Of a stretch of DNA of 64,000 bases, positions 25,073-35,886 are shown piece by piece; position 1 is the first letter of the stretch; every line of letters starts with the position of its first letter. A program made the position numbers and the translations under genes. Source of the stretch: Rutstroemia sp. NJR-2017a BVV2 (Eukaryota > Ascomycota > Leotiomycetes > Helotiales > Rutstroemiaceae). The notes under the pieces are model-generated. The model saw only the letters and a list, made by a program, of their open reading frames with translations, was not told the origin of the DNA and did not search any database. The stretch is taken from contig NJPS01000046.1 in the NCBI GenBank assembly GCA_002946415.1, positions 558,001 to 622,000 of the forward strand, written 5' to 3'.

Positions 25073-25860
25073 ATGGATCAGCGCCGACCACCCGAGTATA
25101 TTATTGAGGTGTTCGCGGACCCTACCTCCGTGAAAGAAGTCATCAGAGGCAAGTTAGCAACTGTGTTTTCTTACCATCAGCGACATGACATGTGCTAACA
25201 AGACGTCAACCCAGCCATTTTACATATGATTTTCTTTCACCGATACTTCCCTTCTCTACGACCCTCGACTCGCGATGTCCTCGAAATGAGTCTGCCTTAT
25301 ATGGACAACGTCGAAATTCAAACTCTCATCGATCAGCGGACGGCGGCTCTGGTTCGGCAATTGGATTCGAGCTCAGATCTAGGCGCAAGGAACACCGGCG
25401 TGAGAGGATTGATGGCTGTACAATTCTTTGAGAAAAAGCGAAGAAAGGCATGGTTTACGAAAGGGGTATGTTGGATTCCTGCTTCAATTCCGATCATCCG
25501 CGTCGCATTCTCTCCTGTTGAAAATGCCTCGTCGCTAACTGTGTTGGAAAAGGAGGAAGAGGTCTGTTGGGAACAGTGGACATTGGATGTTACTTTAGCA
25601 ACGCCACGAACAGAGAGTGGTAAGCGCGCAAGATTCCTGTCTACATCATGACCTTTATTGAGGATTCTACAGAACGAGCGAAAGTCAGAAGTGCGATGGA
25701 AGCTATGCTGCTGAAGGCAGCAATGAAGATAGTCACAACGGTCAATAGGGAGAAAGATCACATTCCCCCTATCACTACGAGCGAGGCGAATCCATTTCCT
25801 TATCAAATTATCATAAATCCTAAGGGCGATAGTTGGGGGGCGCGCATGAGCATATTTTAA
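25073..25860 (+). CDS. atg101: autophagy protein Atg101 (193 aa)
   Basis: Four exons: 25073-25148, 25215-25465, 25553-25619 and 25673-25860. The start MDQRRPPEYIIEVFADPTSV fits fungal Atg101. The HORMA fold is supported by HMIFFHRYFPS, the RPSTRDVLEM loop, the EEEVCWEQW strand and the family C-terminus PPITTSEANPFPYQIIINPK. Trp105-Phe106 (KAWFTKG) correspond to the WF finger, which recruits downstream autophagy factors. Atg101 partners Atg13 in the Atg1/ULK kinase complex in organisms other than budding yeast. The first intron begins with GC (AG|GCAAGT) because only that donor keeps the frame. The second intron (87 bases) is stop-free and a multiple of three, directly after the WF finger. Confidence 0.94.
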
Positions 25861-26221
25861 TTGGGAGATAATGGGAGATGTATATTGTAGATATTTGCGC
25901 GTTGGGCGTTTAAGGGGTTCGGATAGAGGTTATTTAGGACACTGATACCCAATATAAATTGCTTTTGGTTCGAAGATTCCAAGGCCACTTCCTGCCAGTG
26001 CTTAATAACATGAAGTGAACGGGTCATGAAAAGGGGGTTCGCACGGTAACCACCAGACCCATAGTTTGACTGATAGGAAATGGCCATGTATCACTATAAC
26101 TGTATGCTCAAATAAAGATATGCGGCGGATGAGTATGGGATCCTAATTGAAAAAAGTGACTTTCGTAAGTTCATATGGTCGTTTCATTCATGTAACATCA
26201 TCAACGTCATGTCATGCTATA
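25861..26221. other. intergenic, convergent 3' ends
   Basis: About 360 bases between the stop codons of ATG101 and the C2H2 gene. Nothing seen in it. Confidence 0.6.
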
Positions 26222-27077
26222 TCATGTCCTGCTAAACCCTCCCCTCCCCCTTCCTCGCCCTCTACCAAACCTAACGCTAGTTGGGACAAACTTCAATGCA
26301 GACATGGCCTTTTCCAATCCTTCCATTTCATCGACCGCTGTTGTACTAGGCGATGCTGCATCAGAAGTAACCCGGGACTCATCCTCTTCGGAAGCTGGCT
26401 TGTCAATGGATGATTGACTCTCCAATGTGGCGCTGCGTTGTCTTGCTTCTTCAAGCTTCAATCGTGCTGCCGAGCTACGCCTCCGATGCCCATGTCGATT
26501 TGACCGAAGCATGGAACTTTTGTGATCAATACCATCATTCACAACAAAAAAGTCATACTGCTGAGGGAACATATGTTTATCGATAAGATGCATACGTCTC
26601 TTTTGGGGAGTTGAACACTTTCGGTCACAATCTTCAACAAAACAAGAGTACTAGGTGACGATCAGTGGCTGTTCGGCCAATAGTTCGGGTGGAACTTACT
26701 ATTTTCTCTCCTCTTTCTTTCTTGGCAGTCGCAAAAGCGTCGTGGTTTTCCTCGATGTGGAGGTTGAGGAAGTGCTCTGTGGGGAAGTTCTTCCGACATT
26801 CAAGACATCGATTGAGATGGGATTTGCTGTAGTGAACCTCATAATCATCATAAGACGCGAAAGATAACGTCGAGCGGTGACCCGGCAGTGAACATCGCAT
26901 GACTGATTGTCCCTCACCGCTTTCCTGGTCAAGATGGATAAATTTTGAGGATGCTGGAGTGACCGAGTCCGAGGTCGTCTCGGTGTCTGGTACCTCAGAA
27001 AAACTAGGAGTTCCTACCAATCCCGAGTCGGGAGATGAAGGCTCTTCGAGGTCTTCTTCTCGTGAGCGTTTTGCCAT
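26222..27077 (-). CDS. C2H2 zinc-finger protein, ZNF511-like (268 aa)
   Basis: Two exons, 26700-27077 and 26222-26650, with a 49-base intron (GTAAGT ... CACCTAG) in phase 0. The start MAKRSREEDL leads into an acidic Ser/Pro-rich region. Two zinc-finger units follow: RCLECRKNFPTEHFLNLHIE..H (about 100-122), and CFVEDCDRKCSTPQKRRMHL...H across and after the intron. The run of finger, linker and second finger with a FxxxxxCxxxC pattern resembles ZNF511 and its fungal relatives; I give this as a likely family only. After the fingers come a basic RHGHRRRSS patch and a C-terminal RG-rich tail (GRGRGRGRGG), which suggests RNA or nucleic-acid binding. The next gene is transcribed divergently. Confidence 0.85.
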
Positions 27078-27309
27078 TGTATGGAGAAGGAGAAGGAAAG
27101 GCTGATGAACACGGGGAAAATACTCTATTCCTGAAAAAGTTACCTCTTCAATGTAGAATATAGAATGTGGATTCTTTCAGTGTTAACGATAGGGATATAC
27201 TCGTATCTCGTCTCAACTTGCGTTAGTGATCTTGGGGAGAGGTATTGGAGGATTATCGGTAGAGGCAGAGGCAGAGGTAGTGGTAGTGGTAGTAACTCAA
27301 GGCACCAAT

Positions 27310-27341
27310 GTGTGCAGGTGTGCAGGTGTGCAGGTGTGCAG
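27310..27341. repeat. eight-base tandem repeat, four copies
   Basis: Four perfect copies of GTGTGCAG. Confidence 0.9.
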
Positions 27342-27630
27342 TGGTTGTATTTCTTTCTGGTCGTGCGAGTTTCTTCCTCGTACTTTCTTTCGTACTTCCG
27401 CACCTCTGTACAGATTGCCAACGCGGAGGACGGAGACGGATAGCCACTGAGACTTAGCCGGCAGCCTCACGCTAAGCAGCACCGAGCATTATCAGCCTTA
27501 CACGGCCCATGCTCTACGGAGTACTCAAGGGGCCCAGCAAATTGACGATTTATGTTGTACTTCGTAGCATACTAGCAACCTTAGCAACCTTATCAAGTTC
27601 TTGCCACAGAATACTAGTGGCTCATCCTCA

Positions 27631-27662
27631 CTCACCCACTCACCCACTCACCCACTCACCCA
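27631..27662. repeat. eight-base tandem repeat, four copies
   Basis: Four perfect copies of CTCACCCA. Confidence 0.9.
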
Positions 27663-28007
27663 GCTTGTGCTAGACGACAATCGACTCTTCTTTTTCTGGT
27701 TCGCCCTCACTCGGAGTGCGCACTGCAATAAAAATTTGACCTCATCATTCACTCCATCATTCACAGATGTATCGTCATAAGGCCCCGAAAGACCACCAAG
27801 TCTTCTTCGTTTACTTCCAGCCTTGCCTAATTCCTTGAATCGCCTTTTTCAAAGTGAAGTCGAAGGGTAGAAGGGTAGAAGGGCGGTAACTAAAACTGAT
27901 CGGCCCTCTCTAACTTATTCACTTCATCTTCCAACTTGCCAAAATTCGCAAATTCATTCAAATTAATTTCCCCTCCCCCTCATATAACATTCACCCACCT
28001 CGACCCT

Positions 28008-28058
28008 ATGGACCATTCTTACAAGTGTGCACTTTGCGGAGGACCACAATCGATCTAA
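28008..28058 (+). promoter_or_regulatory. candidate uORF before the Est1/Smg7-like gene (16 codons)
   Basis: ATG to TAA in the probable 5' leader, 57 bases before the main ATG at 28116. The peptide would contain YKCALCGG. Whether the mRNA starts upstream of it cannot be seen from sequence. Confidence 0.35.
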
Positions 28059-28115
28059 CCCAAGGGCTGACCGCGGGGTCCTGTACATTTCGTTCTCCAA
28101 AATTAACGTCTAGCT

Positions 28116-30833
28116 ATGGACAAAACTAACATTGCGCAAAAATGGCTGTAAGATATCTTATTCCATCTCGTCATCGCCGTCGCTGGCCCAATTACCTATC
28201 TCCCAAAGCTGACTTTTTCTGGAAGTGTTGCGCAAAAAATAGAGAAGGAGCTACAATCGCAGTTGAATAACGATCTCCCTACATTTGAGGATATTGAGCA
28301 TCTCGTTTCTCAGTAGGGCCTTATATTCTCACTTTTGTCTTCTTCGTCTTATTGTAACAGGTTGCGCATTGCGTGCGAAGCCGTCATATTCCGCGATTTC
28401 GAGTATGGAACCAAGGAGCGTGTACAAAATCGTTTGTGGGATGCGCATAGTTTGATCAACACTCGTTACCGAAAGCTCGTCGCCCATTACCGCTCTGGCG
28501 ATCAGAAGCGTCGTGCCATCGAACGCCGAAAGCTTGAAAAGCATTATGTCGACTTCCTCAAAACCAGCCAGTTTTTCTACAAGGGCTACATTCAACGACT
28601 TGCTTCTCATTTTGGCCCTCTACCGGCTTTACAGCGCATTGCCAATCGCCTGTCTCTGAGTCCATTGTCAGTGGACAAGCCTGTCAAAGTTGATAAAGCA
28701 GTCGAGCATCTCATCAACATGTCTTGCCATTTTACCTTACTTCGATTGGGGGATCTTAGCAGATATCGCAACGTTCTAAGAACCAAGGATCGAAGTTGGG
28801 AGCCTGCCCTTGGATATTACTACCTCGCTGATGCCCTTTATCCCAGCTCTGGAAGTGCCCACAACCAAATGGCTGTTATTGCTCTTGCCGAGGGTAGCCA
28901 CTTGGACGCGCTTTACCATTTGCTGCGTGCCGTGGCAGTCGAGGAGCCACATGAGTTAGCGCGGGATAACTTGGCAATTGAGTACAAGAAGATATCTAAT
29001 AGCTGGGAGAAGGAAAAGCACAGCAAGCGCCGTTCGGCACTATCTGAATCGCCATTGGTAATCTGGTTCGTTCGACTTCAGGCAAGATTCTACAAAGGAG
29101 TGGCATTTTCAGAACAAGCAGAGCTGGAAAGAGAGGTTTTGGGTCAGCTAGCTGCTTCGCTGAAGGATGCCACTTTCGAGGAAACCTTGAACAAGCTCGT
29201 CTTGATCAATATGGCTGCAAATTATCTGGCAACTGAGAGAATTACTGGTCAGTCGCTCATGTATTCATTTCTAATCTAAGTATAGACTGACATACAGCCT
29301 ATAGAACAAGAAGGTCTTTTAAAGGATGATCTGAAGCAGTCTTTCTATTATCTCCTAGGCTTCAACGTCCAGGTGCTTTGCGTCTTGTTGCAAACTCTTA
29401 TTTGTGAGCTTGCTAATGCAGCCGAGGCTGAGAATCTGGAGTCCCTGACGGCTACTGAATCGTCCGGTGACTCTTCTGAGAAGCTCAATGCGGTCGCCAT
29501 CCGTGTTCTGCCAGCTATTCGTCAGTACTTCGCCTGGGTAATTTCACAGCGGGCTGTCCTCGTTGGCCTCGGGACTGGAGTCGATGCGGAAGCCACGGGT
29601 CCTTTGGTCGGTCATATTCAAAGACTTTGGAAGATCATTAGAGATGCTCTTACTGCACTAGTCAATGTCTTTCCGGTTGCATCACTTCCTACTCTCAGTT
29701 ACTTATTGCCTGAAGATGAAGAAACAATAGGGTTCAAACCTCTTCGTGCTCTAATTCCAGGCGAGGAAGATTTTAGTCTATATGTTAACGAGGGTGGATC
29801 GTCAAAGCCACGTATCGGCGAGGGAGTCTTTCGGCAAGCCGAGAATGAAAACTATTCTCGTGTCCATGACATCCTCCGAGCCGGCATAGCCCTTCATTCC
29901 AAAAAAGACCGCTCAGCTGCATCGTCTGGAGAGCATAACTCTGCCTATGCCCCAGGACCACAAAGTCCCGTGGCAGAGGTTTCAGAATCTCCAGCTCAAT
30001 CGTTGGAATATTCTCATACAAGGTCGAAATACAGGGCTAAATTTTCTGAGAGCACATCCACGGGTCCTTCGGACACCGATATGAATAACCTAGGGGATAA
30101 CGCGCCAGCAGATCCTCTGGATACCGATATGCTTCGCATGGTGGAAGATTTGGTTGAGCCGGTAAAGTCACTTGGGTCGACCAACGAATCATCGTATGGC
30201 ATGCACAATTCTACGGCCAATGAGGTATTTGCTCCTATTGGTTCTGAAAGAGTGCCAAAGGTGATGGGCAGTCAATTTACTCCCAAGAAGCCATTCCCTA
30301 GTCTACCAGGCATCTGGAGCACACCGTTCACTCCTCAACCAAACGAGCTTCAACGGCTTAGTCCAGATGGCTTCACAAGCCCAGGTTCATTCTCTTCTAT
30401 GAACTATGCAACTAATCAACAGCAGATGGCTGCTGCTTCAGCCCTCGATCAGATGACCGGATCGCGCCGAGGACCTGCCCGAGACTTCCGTACAAATGGG
30501 AGTCAGCGGTCACCAACGTCAATGGAAAGGTCTCCTTCTGTCAACCAGTTGTTGCAAATGTCCTTAGCGCAGCAGTATGGAATCTCTCCTACCTCATCCT
30601 TCAACTTTACCACAAATAGCAGCATCGAAGCAAACAATTCGCCACCAAAAGCATATTACGCTAGAACCGTGGGGCGACCATCTCACAATAGCTTCAACGA
30701 CAGTACCATGTATGAAGGTGCGAGTGATTTCGATCGATTCACAATGATGCAAAGCTCTTTGTATAACGGAAGCCAAGCCAGTATGGGCAGATCCAACCAC
30801 ACTCCACCTGCTGGACAAGGACGTTCCGGCTGA
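28116..30833 (+). CDS. Est1/Smg7-like nonsense-mediated decay or telomerase-associated protein (844 aa)
   Basis: Four exons: 28116-28147, 28226-28312, 28361-29247 and 29305-30833, each junction in phase. The N-terminal 14-3-3-like/TPR part reads LRIACEAVIFRDFEYG, then a long helix with HYVDFLKTSQFFYKGYIQ (about 105-125). The Est1 DNA/RNA-binding domain follows, with the diagnostic HFTLLRLGDLSRYRNVL, a PALGYYYLADALYPSSGSAH repeat and the NQMAVIAL helix (about 160-245). The C-terminal 350 residues are low-complexity, rich in Ser, Pro, Asn and Gln. There is no PIN nuclease domain, which argues for a Smg7/Ebs1/Est1-type protein rather than Smg6. The short first exon (32 bases) is the least certain part. 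Confidence 0.88.
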
Positions 30834-31244
30834 AACCTATGATTTGGGAATGGATCGCACTATCGATCTGTTGAAATTTACACCAAACATCTTAAGCACC
30901 ACAGACTTCAGTTAACGGCTTCGCACCTGTTTGTCACTGCTATTAGCATGGAAATTGTGTCTTTATGCAATCAAGACCGATGCAGTCATATTCACATCAT
31001 CAGCAAAATGTAAGAGGTATGCGAGCTGGTTGCAGAAGTGTAGAATGTACCGAAGCCTATATCGGCGTCTGACTTTTTATTTGGTTCCTAATAACACGCT
31101 AGCTCTATTGCTGTGATCGTGGAGGATCATCATAAGATCATGCATCATGCACTACATCATTTTGATTGTAGACGCTCTTTGTTGTTGAAACCGTCACCTG
31201 AACGCCAGCTAAAATCAGAATGGAAGGAGAACTTATCCACAGAT
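30834..31244. other. intergenic, convergent 3' ends
   Basis: About 410 bases between the Est1/Smg7-like gene and adenosine kinase. Nothing seen in it. Confidence 0.6.
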
Positions 31245-32600
31245 CTACTGGCTGGTGGGCGTGTAAGTCTGCTTAGGGAAGGGGAATCTGCAGTACATGG
31301 TTAGTTAGTCTCTTGAGCGAGAATTTAATGGAACTGTAACAACAGATATTCCAATTTTGTGCTTGTGACGGCGATGTAGAAAGATAGAATGAAAGACTTG
31401 ACTTACGAAGGACCCAACTCCTGAATACTCAACTTAGCCAACCATTGTCCCTGGTCCACACACTGGTCGAGAGGAGCTCCTGCGACAAGACCAGCGGTAA
31501 AGCCAGCAGCGAAAGCATCTCCAGCACCAGTGGTGTCATTGATCTTGCTCTTGTCGATAGCATGCACAGGATACTCCTTAACCTCCTGACCATTGACAGC
31601 CACAACAGTAGGCAGAGTTCCCTGTGTAATGATAGCCACTCTCTCCCTCTTCTTGTTCTCCTTTGGCAACGCAGCCAACGCCTTAGCAATCTCCTTGATA
31701 TCCTTACTCTCCACACCGTGGTGTTCGGCCCAGCTCAACGCCTCCGTCTCATTCCCAATAACGTAATCCCAGTACGGAGCAGTAGCATCCAACGGGTCCT
31801 TGAAGAACTGAGGAATGAACGGCGCAGACAGCGAAAACACAAACACCTTATTGTTCTTAGCGGCCTCTTCCGCAAGCGCCTGAATCGCCGGTGGGGACAC
31901 AGTCAAATGGTATCCGCCGACAAAATAATGCGAAGCGCCCTCAACCAGCTTCCACACCTCGGGACTCTTCAAATGCTCGAGATCGTAGTGGTTTGCGGCT
32001 CCGAGATCCGTCACCATAGAGCGGTTGTGGTCGGTGATGACAACGGCACAGCGGCCGGTGGGTTCCTTTTTGTCGACACGGTACTCGACGCGTAGACCGG
32101 CGGTCTTGACGGCGTCGTGCAGGATCGCGGCGTATTTGTCATCGCCGACGCCGCCAAGGTAGACGACGCTGTTGGGTGGGAGCATGTATTGCGCGCCACG
32201 GGCGGTGTTTTGGGCTCCGCCGCCGGCGATCAGCTTCGCGGAGTAGTTGTTGAGGAGGTCTTCGTAGATGGAGAGGTGTTCGGGGCCGGCAAGGATGGCA
32301 TCATTGGCTTTGAGCTTGTATTTGTCGAGGAGGGCTTGGTCACCTTGGGCTTGGATGTCTGGAGAGAAGGATTAGTCGATGAATGTATAGAAAGAGAAGA
32401 CTTCGATTGGGATTGCAAGTTATTCAGACACTGGGCTGAGTAATAATATTTGATTTGATGCGATGAAGAAGAAGAATCTCTATTCCAGTGAAAGCGGGGT
32501 TGAGCTTCATACTGAGCAGAAAATGATGCATTTCATCCGACTACTCACCAAGTAAGGGGTTCTCCAAGCAGAGGAGGGCATATTCTTTGTTTCCAGACAT
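31245..32600 (-). CDS. ado1: adenosine kinase (348 aa)
   Basis: Three exons: 32549-32600, 31407-32358 and 31245-31287. The start MSGNKEYALLCLENPLLG is the usual fungal beginning. PfkB-family landmarks are GGGAQNTARGAQ, the lid region with YLGGVGDDKYA, GRCAVVITDHNRSMVTDLGA and the C-terminal signature NDTTGAGDAFAAGF, whose Asp298 is the catalytic base. The short last exon was placed by family fit: WLAKLSIQELGPS is joined to FPFPKQTYTPTSQ, the normal ending of fungal adenosine kinases. The enzyme phosphorylates adenosine to AMP with ATP; this removes the adenosine released from S-adenosylhomocysteine and so supports methylation. The length matches the family. Confidence 0.96.
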
Positions 32601-33095
32601 AATTACGGTTGTTTTGCTGATGGATTTTGAGATGTGATATTTTGATGGCGGGGTTGAGGTTCGGTGAAGAAAGGTTAGGTGGGGTTTAAATCTAGGCACA
32701 AAAACTGGGGTCTTCAAAAGCTTTAATGCCAGTCTCGGACCCCGATGAGCGAAACTGTTAATAATATTCGTAATGTAGGACATTATTTTCACCCCAGAAT
32801 TACTCTCAATTCGATTGACATGCACAGCATGATTTCTCTTTGAAATTATGATTGAACATCGAAGTATTACATTGTTTCTTGATCTCTCACAAGTTTTATT
32901 TGCGGAAAGCCATGAATTCATTTAGCATACTGATACTGGGATCAGGCCATCTGAATCTCCTGATCACTAACACATCATGTCAGAGCACAAGAGATTGTTG
33001 TAGAAGTATTTTCTGTCATTCCCGCTGAGCTCCATCCGAAAATACATAGATGTAGGCCCAACAAATCCGAATCAATGAAAACCCCTTTACCACGC
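32601..33095. other. promoter of adenosine kinase and 3' region of RPL2
   Basis: About 495 bases between two genes on the same strand. No other feature seen. Confidence 0.6.
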
Positions 33096-34155
33096 TCAAT
33101 CCTTGACCTTTTGGGTACCACGTAACAAACCAGTTCTCCTAGCAGCAATGAGACCGGCTTTTTGACCTTGGGCGGCGTATCTTGAGATTGTGGATGCTTT
33201 ACCAATATGTTGATGGTTACCACCCTGTTTCTGGTTAGTGCTGTATCATGAGATTGATTTTTGGAATAGCTTACTCCGTGAGGATGGTCAACAGGGTTCA
33301 TGGCAACACCACGAGTCTTGGGCCACGAGTTGCGCTTGACGGCGAACTTGTGCTTAGCACGGGAAGCCTCTGTAGAAATAATCAGCATGGAAATTCTCTC
33401 TAACAGTTCCTTTCTGCTAGGCCTTGTAGGAACATACTCAAGAGAGGCTTGTCTGTTCTTCCACCACCAGCAACGATGCCAATCATTCCACGTGCGCTGC
33501 TCTTAATGACCTTCTTGGCTCCGGATGGGAGCTTGACACGGGTCTTGCCCTCATCTGGGTTGTGACCGATAACAGTGACATAGTTACCAGAGGTACGTCC
33601 CAACGCACCACGGTCACCGACCTTCTCCTCAACGTTCGAGATAACGGTACCTTCGGGAACGGATCCGAGGGGGAGGATGTTTCCAACAGTAAGATTGGCG
33701 TGCTTGCCGGCATAGATGAATTGACCAGTGTACATTCCCTCGTTTGCGATGAAAGTCTCGGTGTGCAGCTTGAATCTGTATGGATCACGGAAAACAACCT
33801 TGGCTAGAGGGGCTCCTCGTCCTGGGTCGTGGATGATGTCCTTGACAACACCTCGAACGTAACCGTGTCGTTCCGCATAATCGAGGGTTCTGAACTGAGC
33901 TGGTGCCTTGTTCAATCGGGTGTTGGCCGTGAAAATTGAACCACGTCCCTTTCTCTGATTCCTAATAACTCGTCCTATCCACCATCTCGTCAGCTCAGTC
34001 TATAAATTAAATACGCTTCCGACTCGAATTGGCGCTGATGAGAATTCCGACCATGCAGTAATTGTTGCCAATAGACATCTAGCTGCAGGCGCAGAGAAAC
34101 CATGTAGGAGAATACAGCGAGGAGAATTGAGAATATTGTTGGGATACATACCCAT
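33096..34155 (-). CDS. rpl2: 60S ribosomal protein uL2 (Rpl2/RPL8) (254 aa)
   Basis: Four exons: 34152-34155, 33438-33974, 33275-33369 and 33096-33224. The first exon is only the start codon plus one base, followed by a 177-base intron. The protein begins [20 protein letters not shown] and has the full eukaryotic uL2 sequence, including [46 protein letters not shown] and the conserved [20 protein letters not shown] loop near the peptidyl-transferase centre. His209 in this loop is the position corresponding to the hydroxylated His of animal RPL8. The length of 254 residues equals the yeast protein. The long first intron directly after the ATG is common in fungal ribosomal-protein genes. Confidence 0.97.
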
Positions 34156-35886
34156 CTTGACGGTGTTGCGACGGCGATGGCTGGGAAAGTTGTCGACGAG
34201 AAATGTTCAATGATCAAATCTCAAAATCAACGAATATCCAGTGTGGACTTTCCAAAATTGACTTGTAAAATTAAGCGAGTGCCCTAGCGTTTGTGCCTTA
34301 GGCGTGTGAGCGGACAAATATCCCGCTAGTGGATTTTTCCAGTGACGACTGTCGAACGAACACTCGCATCATTTTCAACATACAAATCATTATTCTCAGC
34401 ATTCAACCGTTTACAGTGCCAGACGATCCGATGGACTGGTGTATTGAGGCGAGAGTTTTGTCTAAGGAGTTTGCGGTGGTTGAATACGATGTGAATTGGC
34501 CTGTCCTTGATTCTCCTTTGCTCCCGTCTCACGCGTTATCCTACATCATTTATTGCGAGAATTCTATGCATTCCATCAAAACCTATCATGCATCTATATT
34601 GATCATACCTCTCTAGGTATTCTTGATGGTTGGTGGCGACTCTGCTATATCTAAGAACAGTGTTCTATGGCAGTTAACAATCTCTACTGGTGGCGTCATG
34701 ATAGCCTCCTTATTTCCGTTTTCGTTGTGATCGCGTAGTGCCTCATGACTTTACGCATTTGTGAGTGCTCAAGCGTTGCGTGGATTAGGGGGTGATAAAT
34801 TTCTGTCCAATTTCTTGGAGGAATTGCGGGGTTCGGAGGTGCCGTATCCCTATCCGGGAACAATCTGCTCCAAGCCTGACAGAATCGCGACAATTAAACG
34901 GTTTTTATCCAGTCTAGATTTGAATTTGGTCGCGACGACGACCTCAAGGGCGCTCTTCTTGATCTCCGAACGGGCGTTGGTGACTTCCCACACTCTTCGA
35001 CCCTTAGGCCGGCCACGGGCGCAGACCTGAGACGCAATATTTCCATCATCTTCATGAACTCAAAGATCAGGTCATTGAAGTACCCTATTATTTCTACTCT
35101 CTGTTGCGCATGATTAATACTAATTGAAATAGAAAGGTTTAACGATTTGGGCGACGGAAGTATTGATTATATGCGTTACATACTCGCTGATGAAGTCAGT
35201 TCGGGAGCTACTTTCCTCATTTTTCTATCTTCTTTTCATATGGGTGTATGCGACTCCTGTGGGCATCATTCCGTTGAACAAAATGGCCGGTAAGCGAATG
35301 TGGTTGGTATTCCCTTGCATTGGCGTTGCCGATTCGACTATCACGCAGAACGATATTTAGAGCGATCCAAACTACGTTTTGCGCGTGCAGCTCTCGTCCA
35401 CGCCCCAATCAAACAAAAGGGTGCCCTGAACCTGTTCTCGATTCGATACGTTATTCTCTTCGCCTGTTGGGAATGCCGGGTACATGATACATGATAGGGT
35501 AAAGAGGATTGACATGGCATCAAGAGATCATATCAACTTCTGGTTGGAAACGGATCGTTACATGTGTCCGGTTTGTGGGAATGGAGGATTATCATTGTGT
35601 GGGGACAGCCGAACGTGTTCTATGTGATATGGAGCCGGATGACCTCAAAAGAATGCTCAGAAATATCGATTTGTGGCCTAGGACTAATAGGAATACTACC
35701 GGCTTCCCCAACCACCGACCGCTTGATGTTCCCTGTGTTGTACGTGCGTGATAGAATGCTTAGACCAATAAATAATATCGCGCTTGTCGGCAATATCTTT
35801 GAGCTTCTAGGCTCCTCTGACTTCATCTCGCAAACTTCTTCCCTCCAAACCATCCTAGAATACCACAACCCAACAACAACCATACC
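34156..35886. other. ambiguous region with coding-like fragments
   Basis: The left part is the RPL2 promoter. From about 34745 to 35630 the + strand shows several short, protein-like stretches in different frames. One at 34761-35030 contains LGGDKFLSNFLEELRG; others near 35040-35100 contain HHLHELKDQVIEVPYYFY, at 35130-35290 RFNDLGDGSIDYMRY and at 35514-35627 YMCPVCGNGGLSLCGD. A TACTAAT/AATAG pair at about 35119-35134 looks like an intron end. I could not join the pieces into one consistent model. It may be a decayed gene, a fast-evolving multi-exon gene, or chance. Confidence 0.3.

Larger units (their letters stand above)
27078..28115. other. bidirectional promoter region with two minisatellites
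   Basis: About 1 kb between the C2H2 gene and the Est1/Smg7-like gene. It holds two eight-base tandem arrays (27310-27341 and 27631-27662), a GGCAGA/GGTAGT run near 27263-27294, and a pyrimidine-rich zone before the right-hand gene. A 16-codon upstream reading frame starts at 28008. Confidence 0.6.

Noticed and set aside
31445..32095. Long + strand frame antisense to adenosine kinase
   Set aside because: Explained by codon bias of the real gene on the other strand.
33975..34151. snoRNA inside the first uL2 intron
   Set aside because: No C box (RUGAUGA) paired with a D box, and no H/ACA layout was found.
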